64,000 bases of DNA from Adineta ricciae (lineage: Eukaryota > Rotifera > Eurotatoria > Adinetida > Adinetidae), in contig CAJNOJ010000157.1 in assembly GCA_905250025.1 (NCBI GenBank), positions 124,001-188,000 on the forward strand, in the 5' to 3' direction. The notes beneath the pieces were generated by a model. It made no database searches. It was not told where the DNA came from and saw nothing but the letters and a program-made list of their open reading frames with translations. The position numbers and the translations under genes are program-made. Shown piece after piece: positions 21,645-37,611 of this stretch; position 1 is the stretch's first letter; each line of letters opens with the position of its first letter.

Positions 21645-24297
21645 TCACGAATGAGAAGAGTTTTGGTCGTAAAATCCTGATTTGTTAAAATTTTCCTCCC
21701 ATTGTCGTCGATTTCGTTCGAATTCCTGACGCTTTTGCTCGATTCTTTGTTCTTCTTGTTGAATATTGACTTGAAATGTTTCTTGTGTTTTTAAAAGCTA
21801 GGCAAACGAAAATAATTTTTCATCGTATTGAGAAAAAAAATTCGTTACATTTTGTTTATTTTCTTCTAGTCTTTGTAATTTCTCTTCGACTTTCGTTTGA
21901 TAAACATTTTCCATATCTCTCGACATTTTATCCAATCTTGCTTCGGTTTCCATTCTTTCATCTTCGAGTTGAGATAATAAATTCCTTTTTCAAAAGAAAA
22001 AAACGTCAGTTTTTTAACTGGTTCGAGAAAAGCAAACAAACTTATTAATTGATGGTGCCTGTAAAAGTTTTCCATTTTTCGTTTCATTCGCATTGAATGA
22101 GCTTAACTTTTTATAACGATAATTTTCATAATGATTATTATGTGTTACATCTCGTAGGTCATTCAGATTTGTTTTGATTATCATACTTCGTAAGGCAATA
22201 AAATCACTATGGGCTTCATCTTCAACTAAACGCCAAAAATGAAGACAAAGATGAGAAAAAGGCGATAAATATTTACCATCAACAGTTCCCCAAGCATACT
22301 GTCGAACTCTTGAACGTTTAGTTCCACGTTCTAAAACAAAATTGCTTCCAACAATAGCAAAAGGAACTTTGTCTTTATAAGTTTTATTGAGTTTATTTTC
22401 ATCATTATGATCTGGAAATTCGTAAAGTTTGATTTTCTCATTTGTTATATCTTGCATAATGGATTTTTTGAATAAACGCAACTCATCGGATGTTAATGTA
22501 TCAGCTTTAGCAATAACAGGAATAATATTGACACGATCATGAAGACGTTTCATAAATTCAATATCCAATGATTGAAGACTAAACAACGAAAAACAAAATC
22601 AATTGTTCATATTCACCTTTTATTTTTGTATGAATTTTTTCACCTGTGACCAGATGGTGTGATAAAATAAAGGCAAGCATGAATTCGATTATCAATAATA
22701 TGTGCTTTGCGTACAACGCGTGATTCTGCATTGAGATATTCTTCGTATTTAGAATCGATATAATCAATAATTGGTTGCCAACTAAAATTGAAAATTTTTG
22801 ATTAAAAGGTAAAAAGTTTTCTTTAAAGCAAACCAATTTGAATTATCCACTGAATCTCCGAAACCAGGTGTGTCGACAATAGTTAAACGTAACTGAACAC
22901 CTTTTTCTTTTAAAATAATTGACGACGAATCAATTGTAACCGTTTTCTTTTTTCGATGAACAGTCGATGGAAAATCTTGCCCATAAAGTTCCGTTTGAAA
23001 TAGAGTATTAATAAATGTCGATTTTCCTAATCCAGATTGGCCAACAACCATTAAATTAAATTCAAAACCTTTTTTCACTGCTCGTCGATGAACTTGATCG
23101 GGTAATGAAACAAAACCAACATTTGAACTTATTTCTCTGATGCGTGGTGCTGTTTGTTGTTGATCTTTGTTCAATTCCGATTCTCGACGTGCTGAAAGTA
23201 ATTTTGATATTGGTGATGATGAACTCAACGATGGTAACGGACGATAATAGTCACTATTGGATGACGATAAACTTTGAAGAAGTGGAGATTGATGAAGATC
23301 ATCGATTGTTATTCGGTGTGGCGAACTTTTTCGGTTTGTTAACGATGTTAACGTTGAAGTTGAAGTTGAAGTTGAAGAGGGTGGTAAAGGTGGTGGAGGC
23401 GGCGGTGGAGGAGGGACTGGTGGTGGACTATCAACTATGGAGTTTTCAGCAGTTTTCGTTCCGTTGGAATTGGATGTTGAACGCAGATATTGATCGGAAC
23501 GACGCTACAAAGACAATTTTGTTAGTTTCTATTCGAAAAACTTTAACAAATGTTCTACTTTTGATCTCCAATCCAAGTATTTTTCTAGAGTTTCTCGTAA
23601 AATAACTGAATCTGAAACAATATTTTTCTCGCGTCCACCAATAAACATTTTTTTTTCAAAAAAAAATATTTTCTTTTGATCTTATCTTTCTTTTTTGTGA
23701 TAAAACTATTCATGGAATGTCAAATGATTTCTACGTGATTACAACTCTTTTTTTCCTATGTTTTAATCAAACGAGAATCGTTTTGTTAATTGAATAATCG
23801 TTCGATTCGGTTGAGAGACAACTGAACAACAGTCTGAACGATCAATCAATGGGGGGAAAAACGATGAACTTTAACTTAAAATCGTTCATAACATTGAAAA
23901 GATCATCAATGAATAGATTTTGATGATGCAATTCGTATTTTCTTGATAATGAAAAGATTAGAACAGTGTGAAAAGAGATCATCAATTCTCACTTAAATAA
24001 ACGAGAAGATTAAAGAAAACGCCTACGAATCGAACAACTTCATCGCAATCGATATGAAATATGAAGCGAAAGACAAAACATATTTTTGATTGAAAACGAA
24101 ATTCTAACATATGATTTCAATCTGAAATTTCTCGAAAGCAAAACACTTCTCATCTACTTGTGTTTTTATCAAATAAAATATTTTTCTATGTAAATCAATG
24201 TCTAATTGACAATGAAAAAATAATAAAGAAGTTAATTTCCATAAAATACCTGTTGTCGTATTGTAGTCATTTTGGTTTGCGGTATACGTAACGCCAT
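21645..24297 (-). CDS. Septin with proline-rich N-terminal extension
   Basis: Seven exons on the minus strand (24297-24250, 23504-22834, 22781-22644, 22578-22277, 22225-22042, 21984-21849, 21797-21645), 543 codons. The N-terminus [10 protein letters not shown] is followed by a Ser-rich segment with a polyproline run like a profilin/EVH1 ligand. The GTPase domain has the P-loop GQSGLGKST, switch II DTPGFGD, and G4 motif AKAD; the septin element is present ([31 protein letters not shown]). A C-terminal coiled coil follows ([16 protein letters not shown] through [23 protein letters not shown]). Septins polymerise into GTP-binding filaments at membranes and the division site. The large first intron (24249-23505) lies within a duplicated block interrupted by an N, so the 5' end should be treated with care. 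Confidence 0.9.
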
Positions 24298-25887
24298 GAA
24301 TGATGTTCAACAAGAAATGTCTCACCTAAAGAAATGTCAAGAAGAAAAGAGACACACTTTTCTTCTTCGTTTTTTCCTCTCCTTCTTCTTCTTCTTCTCT
24401 TTACAATTCTTTTTATCAAATAGTAACGATAGTCCGTGATGTAATTTTCGATGTCTATGAAGGNTTAAATTAAATTCAAAACCTTTTTTCACTGCTCGTC
24501 GATGAACTTGATCGGGTAATGAAACAAAACCAACATTTGAACTTATTTCTCTGATGCGTGGTGCTGTTTGTTGTTGATCTTTGTTTAATTCTGATTCTCG
24601 ACGTGCTGAAAGTAATTTTGATATTGGTGACGATGAACTTAACGATGGTAATGGACGATAATAGTCACTATTGGATGACGATAAACTTTGAAGAAGTGGA
24701 GATTGATGAAGATCATCGACTGTTATTCGATGTGGCGAACTTTTTCGGTTTGTTAACGATGTTAACGTTGAAGTTGAAGTTGAAGTTGAAGAGGGTGGTA
24801 AAGGTGGAGGCGGTGGTGGAGGAGGGACTGGGGGTGGACTATCAACTGTGGAGTTTTCAGCACTTTTCGTTCCATTCGAATTGGATGTTGAACGAAGATA
24901 TTGATCGGAACGACGCTACAAAGACAATTTTGTTAGTTTCTATTCGAAAAACATGAACAAATGTTCTACTTTTGATCTCCAATCCAAGTATTTGTCTAGA
25001 GTTTCTCGTAAAAGAACTGAATCTGAAACAATATTTTTCTCGTGTCCACCAATAAACATCTTTTTTTCAAAAAAAAAATCATTCTCTTTTAATCTTATCT
25101 TTCTTTTTTTGTGATGAAACTATTCATGGAATGTCAAATGATTTCTACGTGATTATAACTCTTTTTTTTTCTTTTGTTTTAATCAAACGAGAATCGTTTT
25201 GTTAATCGAATAATCGTTCGACTCGGTTGAGAGACAATTGAACAACAGTCTGAACGATCAATCAATGGGAGGAAAAACGATGAACTTTAACTTAAAATCG
25301 TTCATAACATTGAAAAGATCATCAATGAATAGATTTTGATGATGTAATTCGTATTTTCTTGATAATGAAAAGATTAGAATAGTGTGAAAAGAGATCATCA
25401 ATTCTCACTTAAATAAACGAGAAGATTAAAGAAAACGCCTACAAAACGAACAACTTCATCTCAATCGATATGAAATATGAAGCGAAAAACAAAACATATT
25501 TTCGATTAAAAACGAAATTCTAACATATGATTTCCATTTGAAATTTCTCAAAAGCAAAACACTTCTCATCTACTTGTGTTTTTATCAAATAAAATATTTT
25601 TCTATGTAAATCAATGTCTAATTGATAATGAAAAAAAAAATACAGAAGTTAATTTCCATAAAAAATACCTGTTGTCGTATTGTAGTCATTTTGGTTTGCG
25701 GTATACGTAACGCCATGAATGATGTTCAACAAGAAATGTCTCACCTAAAGAAATGTCAAGAAGAAAAGAGACACACTTTTCTTCTTCGTTTTTCCTCTTC
25801 TTCTTCTTCTTCTTCTTCTCCTCTTTACAATTCTTTTTATAAAATAGTAACGATAGTCCGTGATGTAATTTTCGATGTCTATGAAGG
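23051..25887. repeat. Direct 1.4-kb duplication of the septin 5' region across an N
   Basis: Copy 1 is 23051-24463 and copy 2 is 24465-25887. They are co-linear and very similar, with scattered substitutions and small indels (for example in the GGT/GGAGGC-rich proline tract and A/T runs). The junction is the single N at 24464. Copy 1 starts TTAAATTAAATTC and ends GATGTCTATGAAGG, exactly where copy 2 starts and ends. Confidence 0.95.
24465..25716 (-). pseudogene. Second copy of the septin 5' end (exon 1 and part of exon 2)
   Basis: Exon 1 (25716-25669) encodes the same 16-residue start. Exon 2 begins at 24915 and runs into the N at 24464 within the coding sequence before the P-loop. Both splice sites are intact and the frame is open, so this is not decay in the usual sense but a cut-off copy. 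It is most simply explained as a second haplotype placed next to the first by scaffolding; a real tandem duplication is the alternative. Confidence 0.75.
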
Positions 25888-26203
25888 TTATCACAATCGT
25901 CAAGAAGAAAAAAACTAAATCGAATTTGATACACTTTACAAAAATCAATCGATTACAAGAAGGTTAAAAGTAGAGAGAGAGGGAAAAAGAACAAAATCTA
26001 TTCCGATTTATCAATAAACAACCTATGTGAAGATCATCTCTTTTTACATGTTTTATTGATTTATTCTTCTCGCTTCTATTTGATTTTCATCACACGTTTA
26101 CAACAAAATATCATCATGCTTCAATAAAATCTCGATCGATTAATACTTTTTCTCTTGACATGATTTGACACAGGAAAAAGAAAGAAAGAAGACATTTTCT
26201 TAC

Positions 26204-26443
26204 ATTTCTATTATTCATTGTTGTTTGTTGATCAGATAAAATCTGATTGAGCTGTTTCAGAGTTGAGAGCGGATGTGTGAAATCGGATTTGAGTAAATTT
26301 GGATATTTATTCATCACTGTGGATTGATAACGAGATGTCGAAGTAGAAAATGATGATGAACTAAGAGGATTTGTTATATTAAAATTAGTTTTTTCATTTG
26401 AATCTTGTGAATAAGATTGATCTGAAGTTAAAGTTGATGACAT
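26204..26443 (-). CDS. Ser/Thr-rich exon, possible alternative first exon of the septin
   Basis: ATG at 26443 follows an acceptor (TTTTCTTTTCAG) after an apparent 5' UTR intron. The exon has 80 codons and ends in phase 0 at a GTAAGA donor (26203). The peptide is Ser/Thr-rich (MSSTLTSDQSYSQDSNEK, STLKQLNQILSDQQ) with no known domain. The septin exon beginning RRSDQYLRS also starts in phase 0, so this exon could splice to it in place of the MALRIP exon, as many septin genes use alternative N-terminal exons. No other partner exon is visible downstream. If it is not septin, it is an orphan exon. Confidence 0.4.
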
Positions 26444-28340
26444 GATCTGAAAAGAAAAGAGAAATTTCATTCGATTTCTTAATTATCTTTTCGAGAAAAC
26501 CAAATTTATGTAAATCAAATACAACAGTCTGAACTTTGTTCCGTTCGTTCTCTTTTTCTTCTCGTGGTATGTCGATGTCTCTAGTGAACAGTGAATGAGA
26601 AGATTACTCGGCATCGCGTCTTCTCATTTCTCCGATTATATAACATTTATTCATATTTTATCATCAATAGAATACTTATTAAATTAGATACAAAACTCTC
26701 TCTCTCTTTCTTTTTTTTTATATAAATAGAAAATGTGTCAAGGTCAATACATACCACTTTATATATGTAGAAGATGTTTCGCTCTACTTCGAATGTATGT
26801 GAGAGTTTCAAAAACAAATGAAATCTATGATAAATATATCGTTTGAAATGAACTTCTATGTTACTTAGCATTAAATAAGACTAATAGAAATACACGAAAC
26901 TCAAAATATATTTAATTCTAACGAACAGTTTAATCTTCATTGATAAACGAACTTGTATATGGAATTTTGATTATTTCATATCTACTTACTTGAACTTTTC
27001 TTCATTGTGGATTAGAAAAGAAAGACACAATGGTCTTCTGTTTATTTACCTAAAGCATTGTTTGAATAATTGATCTGCAAATGAATACAGTTAGTCAGTA
27101 TTTCTTTCGAAAGAATAAAGAAGTTTATTTGATGAGTAAGAGCACCTCAAGATAGAAAAAGAAAGTCAAACGAGATTCACTCATTTGTACTAGTGAATAA
27201 CGATATAGTTTATGCCTTTCTCTTCTCTTTTTGTATATATTTGATAGACATATAAACGCTTCTGTGCAAAAGAGAAAAAGCAACAGCACAGGTCAAATAA
27301 CAGCTGGATTTATAATTGATAACAAAATCTATTCAATGATAATCACTTTTTTTCATTGAATGAAAAATGATATCAAATTATATCGTAAAAGATAAACAAG
27401 AGAATAAAAGACATGTGAACAAAAGAAATGTATTAACAATATTATTCAGTTTGAAAATTATCAATGATTTTATTCAATATTCAACAGTCAATTGAAATTT
27501 TACCGAAGATATTATTTGAGAAAACAACAAAAACATCTATAGATTGAAAATATAATATACAATCAATGTGAAACCACTTCTATATCGATTTATTTCTTTT
27601 TCATCCAAGATATATAACATAAAGAAAATAGTATACCGATATTTTTCGGCCATTGTCCAATAATCACAATAAAAGAAAATAATTCTCGCTGGAGAAGATA
27701 AGTATTGATTTGTCATTTCGAATCAATTTCTAACTGAATAATTTATTCATATAAGGATAAAGAATGTTTGATGAATACGAATGATTATAATGAATATATT
27801 AAATGGCGTCTCACTTTGTTTTTCTTCAGATTTTCATTTTTATCTTATGATAATAGAATCAACACCACCATCAACAAGTTCAACATGTTTAAAGAAAGAA
27901 AAAGATATTGGAAAAGTTCTTCACAAACAAAACTCATTGAGAAATTAATAAGTCGATCAGAAACATTATAATTATTCACTTTCTAATGATAGTTAACGAT
28001 TGGTTGACTTTGATTCTGACCAAAACTACACAGAAGTATTCTGTAATGCAATTGACGGTTCGAAATATGAGAGTATTGTGAACAAGTATTCTCACATCTT
28101 GATTAGAAAAACAACGACAAGAAGAAATCCGTTTTTAAAATTCAATTTTATATGAAAAGTGGAGAAAAAAAAAGTTTTTTTTGAAAAGGAAACCTTGAAT
28201 AATAATAATAAAAGATGAAGAAAACGTGTACAGTTCATGGATGATGAACTGGTGATAAGTGGAAGATGAGAACATAATTTGTCTGGAAAAAAAACGAAAA
28301 GAACATGAAAAATGGTTATTTATGTTTGAATATAATATTA
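26444..28340 (+). other. Intergenic region between septin and ACSL
   Basis: AT-rich with several poly-A/T runs. Upstream transcription-control sequence of the septin probably lies at 26450-26900. The short plus-strand frame near 27768 has no family and is not called. Confidence 0.45.
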
Positions 28341-31326
<2,986 letters not shown>

Positions 31327-31517
31327 TCTAAAAACAAATCCCGTTTTTTTTTTCGAAGAAACGATCTATTTTTATCTTACGTATTTACTGAATTAAAACC
31401 ATTTAAAATTAAATCTTAAACAAAGAATAAAATACTTTCCTTTAGAAAACAAGAAAATATCCGAAAGAATATCACATGTAGCTTTCCATTTATTCTAAAA
31501 AAGCAATACTGTAACGG

Positions 31518-31812
31518 ATGCTCTTTTTCTGAATCGATTCACATTGTCGATGAACGCTGGAGTAACATTCGATCATTATCTGAAAAAGAAAACAAACTTT
31601 TTGTAATTTCATTTGGAATTCGTAATGTCATTCGTTTTAATAAATCGATACAATAATGGTCAATCGATCGTAATAAATACACTGATGTGAATGAAAAGTT
31701 TTAAATGGAAACGAATTAAATTTACCAAAAGATTTTTAACCGATTGATTGGAGTCAAACGATTTTTCTCTTCATCATTATCATCATCAACAGATGTTTTT
31801 AAAGTGAATTTG
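31518..31812 (-). pseudogene. Decayed copy of the WDR75 3' end
   Basis: On the minus strand the segment reads DHYCIDLLKRM and then LLQRSSTM, stop, IDSEKEHP. These correspond to DHYCIDSLKRM and LERLSTMSVDSDEEHV in the intact gene at 34556. The acidic stretch upstream (copy of the DDDEEEN region) is also present near 31780. Stops and frameshifts show it is dead. It lies about 190 bp upstream of the intact ACSL gene. Confidence 0.8.
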
Positions 31813-31941
31813 AATGGTAAATGGATACATGATTACAAAATATCATCAACAAGACTACGAGAAAAGAATTTGATCCATATCCATACTATTAATCATTTTG
31901 ATATGTTACTTCTAGTCGTTTCTGTACAAATTTTTCACTAG

Positions 31942-32108
31942 TCAGCGATCAAATATGGAACTGGACATTCTTTTTTGATCATGATCATGATCAAAGTCAA
32001 AATGATTGGATGAAAGCTTTACAGAAAATCAAGCTAAATTTTCTAATGACGGATAAATTTGTATTAAATCGTGCTGATGAATTGTTTAAAAGATATTTAC
32101 AAAATTAG
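31942..32108 (+). other. Exon-like open segment, possible PH-domain remnant
   Basis: After an acceptor-like TTTTTCACTAG the plus strand is open for 55 codons to TAG at 32106-32108. Its peptide (NWTFFFDHD, QNDWMKALQKIK, ELFKRYLQN) resembles the C-terminal helix of a PH domain followed by a tail. No clean upstream exon in phase was found, so it may be a remnant. Confidence 0.25.
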
Positions 32109-32676
32109 CGCCCTCTATAACATACTTTAGTTATCAGGTGACCTATGCCAAAAACACACTATAAATAAACTATCGGTATTTTAGCGACTCCTTTTGTTTC
32201 TTTATCATTTTGTTATCAGATAAAATTATCAAATAAAAATTATTTATCTGAACTATTTAATTTATGGTGAACAAGACATCTATATCATTGTGTTGTATCA
32301 TTTGCGACATAGATCAACCAGTGGTTCATATATTTTCTTTTTCTCTGTCTTAACTTAAATAAAATGAATAAACTGAATGTAGATGGTTCAAGCTAAATCA
32401 AAAATTTCCACTAGTAAATCTTTTCTTTATTACATATTTTAAATCCTATATGTTAAAAAGTTCGATTAACATCAAAGGTCCATTTTAAATAAATATCCTC
32501 ATTGATCTATGATCATTTTGCCTTTGGTCTTCAACAAAACATGTCAACTATCAAAGTTTATCCGCGTGGTATTGATGATAAGTCCTTCAAAGTTCCCATA
32601 CGTTATCAGTTTTATTTGTATTACTTTATGCCATATGTTCTAATTGCTGATTTGAAAGATATCTACGCACGTGCCC

Positions 32677-32677
32677 N
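32677..32677. other. Assembly join (single N)
   Basis: The N separates the left half (intact ACSL, dead WDR75) from the right half (dead ACSL, intact WDR75). On both sides of it, short open frames run into the N and may be truncated exons. Confidence 0.8.
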
Positions 32678-33409
32678 GATTTTCATCTGAAAATATATTT
32701 CAAAAATTGAAATCTCATATGCTGTTGATGTTGTACCTTGAATGCTTCTACTTGATATGCACAACAATCGATTAATAATGCCATACAAATTATCAGATAA
32801 AATAAGGAGAATAAATGCAGTTGAAATCGGTAAGAAATATACAATTGTATTTTGTCGATCACACTTACTCTTCACATTTCAATCTTTCTTCAAATGAAAC
32901 AAATGTTCTCTTCTCTGGAGAACATTCGTTAATTCCAGCCATTGATTGAGCAATGTAACTAGTTCTGTGTAAATAGGAAAGTAACAAAATGAATGTGACT
33001 GATGACGAAGATGACAGTTTGGATGTGAATGAATGAGTGACGATTTCGATATGTACAGATCGTAGATTCTTATCCCCATCTATCTACACTTGACGTTCAA
33101 ATTGTTTCATTTCAAAATCGAGGAGAGAACTGTACTAGTCGCATCAGATGATTAAATAAGTCTCTGTGATTCCATTGATTAATCATTTTTTTAACACACA
33201 TAAGACGAGATTTCGCCCCGAAACAAAACAAATAAATTGTAAGGCCCATCTCTTTTGTTTAACGACTTTTCAATATTCAAATCTAGTCAGTTATAGAAAA
33301 CATCTTTGATCTCGAAAGAAAAAAGATTTAATTCAACTGTAGATGCTTCAATCGATTGGTGATATGTCAATCAATCTAAAAATGATTCTATTATTTCTTT
33401 TATTGGGAT

Positions 33410-34480
33410 GCAGAATTTCAAGATCAAACTCTCATCGTTTTATTTTTATGTGATAAACGAAATGATGATCTTTTTCTCATTCGAGTCGCTTGATGAATAT
33501 AATCAAGAATTGTCTTTCACACAAGTCATTATATCTGTAGACATCAAGTGATATAGATCTCAATCGTTAAACTATTGAACGAAGTTTATCTAATTGATAT
33601 TCGTCAACTGGATACACGAATTCTCGCATCATCTGAATCGAAAGAAATGAATTGATTTTTTCATTATGTTGCGAATTTGATGACAAATGATTACTCGTTT
33701 CGATGGAAAGAAATTGAGCATTGGTTATGTCTTTCTACACAACCTCGATCAATTGAATTCAATCTTTTGGGTTTCGAAAAGTTAAACAAAAAAAAGTAGA
33801 CAAAATCAACCCAGGTTATTACGGCACGGTCGGTTCCGGCAAACTTCGAGCTGGAAACGGTCGGGAAGTGATCGACCTGTGAAATCAAGATTATTCAACC
33901 ACCAATTAAATCAACAAATACCATTCTATTATTCAATCGGTCTTCATCGATTCTTTGCTGACCTGGTTTTATTTGGACTATATAGAAATCCATAAGTTAA
34001 TCCAGATGAATTAACAAACAAAATTATAGGATTAGAAATGATTCAACAATATGCTCCTTTATTGTTTTGATTATACAAACTGGACCAATTCATTCTCACA
34101 TATTAAACATTTGTTTTATGAATCATAAATAAAACTCTTGAAGTAGGATATTTCTTTGTTTCTTCAAAGAATTTATTCATTTTTGCCAGAAAAAGGTGAG
34201 GTACTCTAAGTGATTTGATCAAATATGATAACTAATGTTTCAACATCCTCGTCAGATTGGATTTGAAGTTCGTCGTGAACTTCCACAACTCGATATGGTG
34301 ATGAAGGATCAAAATCATCGGTTAGTTTCGATTGAATTCTTTGTTGTTCATTTCAACAAACAAAAAAGCTATTGTGTAGATCGATGCAGCTCGAATCAAT
34401 CTTCTTCGATTTCTGTAGACTTACTTCTATTCTACGAAGCAATTCAAATCTTGAAAAAGAAGAAAAGGCTTTGTTTGGAT
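33410..34480 (-). pseudogene. Decayed copy of the ACSL gene
   Basis: Minus-strand remnants are in ACSL order. Near 34470-34235: RRLIRAASIYTIAFLFV, then a stop, then DDFDPSSPYRVVEV and QSDEDVETL, matching the N-terminus of the intact protein. Near 33545-33410: TCV, then TILDYIHQA and SHKNKTMRV, matching the exon with TILDRIHKAVNE. Stops, frameshifts and loss of several exons make it non-functional. It is interrupted by a fragment of the sequence found at 5345-5413. Confidence 0.8.
33812..33878 (+). repeat. Dispersed fragment shared with 5340-5413
   Basis: ACCCAGGTTATTACGGCACG and the following GTCGGTTCCGG...CAAACTTCGAGCTGGAAACG match the GC-rich exon at 5308-5537, with a 10-bp deletion. After the shared GGTC the copy jumps to the GATCGACCTG found at 5537 in the other locus. 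It lies inside the decayed ACSL copy. Confidence 0.85.
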
Positions 34481-34555
34481 TTCTTTTGGAAAACACTTCA
34501 TCCAAAAGAATAACACATTTTCTTTTCTATATTCAATAACAAAAACAACATCTTA

Positions 34556-37500
34556 TCAAACATGTTCTTCATCCGAATCAACAGACATCGTCGATAAACG
34601 CTCAAGTGACATCTGATCAGTTGATTCATTTTCTCTACAACGGAAAAAAACAATTTTATTTGAAATCAAACCAGATAACGAAACAAACTTTGTTATTTGA
34701 TTATCAGTTGGTAATAACATTCGTTTTAATGAATCGATGCAATAATGATCAATTGATGGTAACAAATACGCGGGTGTTGATAAGAACTATTCAGAAAAAC
34801 GTTGATTATTTCATTTGTTAGAAAAGAAAAACGAACTTGTTGATTGAGATGATTAATTCTTTGATTTAATTTCGTTAAATCATCGAAAGATTTCGGTTTG
34901 TTGTTCGAATTTATCTCTAAATCATTTTGTGATTGACGAATTAAATTAACTAAAAGATTTTTCTCGGTAGTTTCCATTTCTAATTTTCCATCGATTGGAA
35001 TTAAACTATTTTCTTCTTCATCATCATCAGCAAATGTTTTCAAACCCTGAAAAAAACACAAAATTCAAATCTTTCTCATTATCAAATCCAACACTTTACT
35101 TCTTGTGGAATATAAAAAATCAATCTTGAATGTTGCAATGGAACAAACGAAGAAGATTTTTCATTCGGAATATACGCAGCTGATGTTACACGACGAAACA
35201 ACGAACTTTTCCGCGAATGACATTTTCCATCCGAAAACGAATAGAAATGAACTGAAAAGGAGAAGAGAAATTTATCCAGAAAATCTTCATGGAAAACTTA
35301 CGAAAACTTTTATCAAAAAGTGCGATAAATGATGATCTGGGATCTTTGGCTAAAGCATGAACATGCCATGAAAATGATTTAATAAATTGTCCATTTAAAC
35401 AATTCCAAAGATTAACTAAAGTTTTATGACAAACGAGAAGTTGATCGGCTGATGAATGAAGATATTCAACAGGATTCTTTCGATCATAATGAGCAAAACA
35501 ACGTGAATATTCATAACGAGATTCATCGTTTTTTTCATTATTTGTATCGATCCACACAGTGACCAAATGTTCAAATGAACAACACAAATTTATTTGATCA
35601 GATGAAGATAATTTGTAATAACATAAAGCATTACTTGTATAAGAACGATGAGTATGACCAGATAAACAACGCCAATGTGATACGCGTTCTAAAAATGAAT
35701 AAAGAGAATTTTTATTTGAAAATATTAAATCATTATTTTCTCACTTGTTATTGGATTTTCTTGTATAAAAGTCCAAACTTTGATGAATCCATCATTGCCT
35801 GTTGTTGCTAATTCAAGTTTATACGGATGAAATAACATTTGATTTAATGTTTCTTGTCCATGTGGATAGGTAATACTTGTATTCAATTCGAATTGATTGG
35901 AATTAGAATTAAATTTCCAAAATCGAAGTTTTCGTTCATTTTGATGATCATCATTCATCGAATTTGTTGAACGTTCTTCAAATGTAACTAACCACGTATC
36001 TAAACAAAATCTTTTTCAAGATCTTTTACTAATTCAATTGAATAGAAACCTGTTGGATCAAGAATTAAACGTTTGATATCGGTGAAAAGACATTGATCTG
36101 TTATTTCATTGGGTGAAACATAATTTTCTCCAACAATATCCAACTAAACAAGAAAATTTCACGATTTTTATTGAAATTTATTTTGATTTTTACATTATAA
36201 AGTAATTTTCCATTTTCCATAGACATAAATTGAAGATAACCAGGTTTTCCGCTATTCATAACAAGTGCTTGTTGTCGTGCAAACACATGAATACCAGCAG
36301 GCAAAGATGCTTGTTGTGGAAGAAACATTTGATTAATTCCTCCAATTGTTTGTAATATCGAAAGATTACTTCCAATCAGATGAATTGCTGAAAAACTCAA
36401 AATAAAATAGAAAAAACAATGAAGAAAAATCTTATCATACTATTATCTGAATGAGTTGTGACATAAAAAGTTTGATCATTCGATGAATTAACATGAAGAA
36501 TCGATGCACCAAGACGAGGACAAAATGTCGGTTCACTTTTTCGATAAAGCCATTTGACAAGAACACATTCATGACCAGCAGAAAATAAATATGAACCATC
36601 AAATGAAAATGTTAAACAAATCACAGGTAATGAATGCCAATGTAAATACGAAATTGTTGGTTCTTTATTTGATGAATTCAAATAATTATACCAAAGAACA
36701 ATTCGTCCAGATTGAGTTCCTAATGCTAAACATTCTTCGGTTGGATGAATTCGTGCACATGTCACTTTCTCATGATATGATAAATTTTGTTTTGTTATTG
36801 AATAAGTTTTTATTTGTAAATTTAATAAATTTAACAAATAAATTGTGCTTCCTTCACTATTGATAAACAATCCATATTCACCCTCAAGATAAATAATTTC
36901 TTTCAAAAATTATCGAAGAAAATCCAAGTTTACTTTTTGATCAAATGAAATATTTGTTGGAAGACATGGAAGTTTATCAAATAAAACAGTTGGTGAACAT
37001 TTATGACGAATTGATTCGATTCGATTGAGAGAATATACTAAAACAACGGCGATTTCAAAGAGGAAAACGAAATCTTCCTTTTACCATTTTTGGTGTTTTT
37101 CCCGAAAACGTATAAACCATGATTGGATATCGAACTTAAATGAATCAATTCTATTTCAAGTTTGATTGTCTAAATAAAGAAATGTTTGATTTGATATGAA
37201 AAAAGAAACAAAAATTCATTTTACATGAATCAAAATTCCATCTTCATAATCCCAAATATTGATAAGACCATTTTGTTCTCCAATACATAACTAAAAGAAA
37301 ACATTTTGGAAATTTCAAAGATAAATATTTTTCTTTGAATCAAATAACTTGTAAACGATTGTTTGGATTAATAGCCATACCAATAATTGCTTGTTGATCA
37401 ACTGAATTTTGGTTAATTAGTCTTAAACATTCGCCTGTTTTCACAATCCACACATAAACACAACCATCACCAATTGTAAACACATATCTAAAGATTTCAA

Positions 37501-37611
37501 ATCGTTTTCTTTCTTTTAAATCTATTCGAATTACTTGGAATCTGATGAGATCAATGGGGGATATTTCAATAAAGTTCCTATACCAAATGAACGAATGTTT
37601 AATTTCTTCAT
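34556..37611 (-). CDS. WDR75: WDR75/UTP17, nucleolar WD-repeat protein
   Basis: A minus-strand gene of a dozen or more short-intron exons, from ATG 37611 (KKLNIRSFGIG) to TGA 34556-34558. WDR75 is a UTP-A/t-UTP subunit of the small-subunit processome, needed for rRNA transcription and early pre-rRNA processing in the nucleolus. Diagnostic blocks are SSDSKYVFTIGDGCVYVW (vertebrate SADSKYIFCVSGDFVKVY), ARIHPTEECLALGTQSGRI, LHWHSLPVICLTFSFDGSYL, FCPRLGASI followed by THSDN, NSGKPGYLQF with LYNLDI, and near the end TPAYLLPSIDHYCIDSLKRM. The C-terminus is acidic (SVDSDEEHV). I chose 37611 because the frame there aligns with the vertebrate start. The downstream neighbour is a dead ACSL copy. Confidence 0.9.

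Noticed and set aside
23144-23605. Plus-strand ORF over the septin 5' exon (and its copy at 24558)
   Set aside because: Shadow of the minus-strand proline/serine-rich septin exon, which has good splice sites and matches septins.
25686-25948. Lys/Glu- or Arg-rich minus-strand ORFs near the TTC repeat
   Set aside because: Generated by a TTC microsatellite in the septin upstream region; no coding signature.
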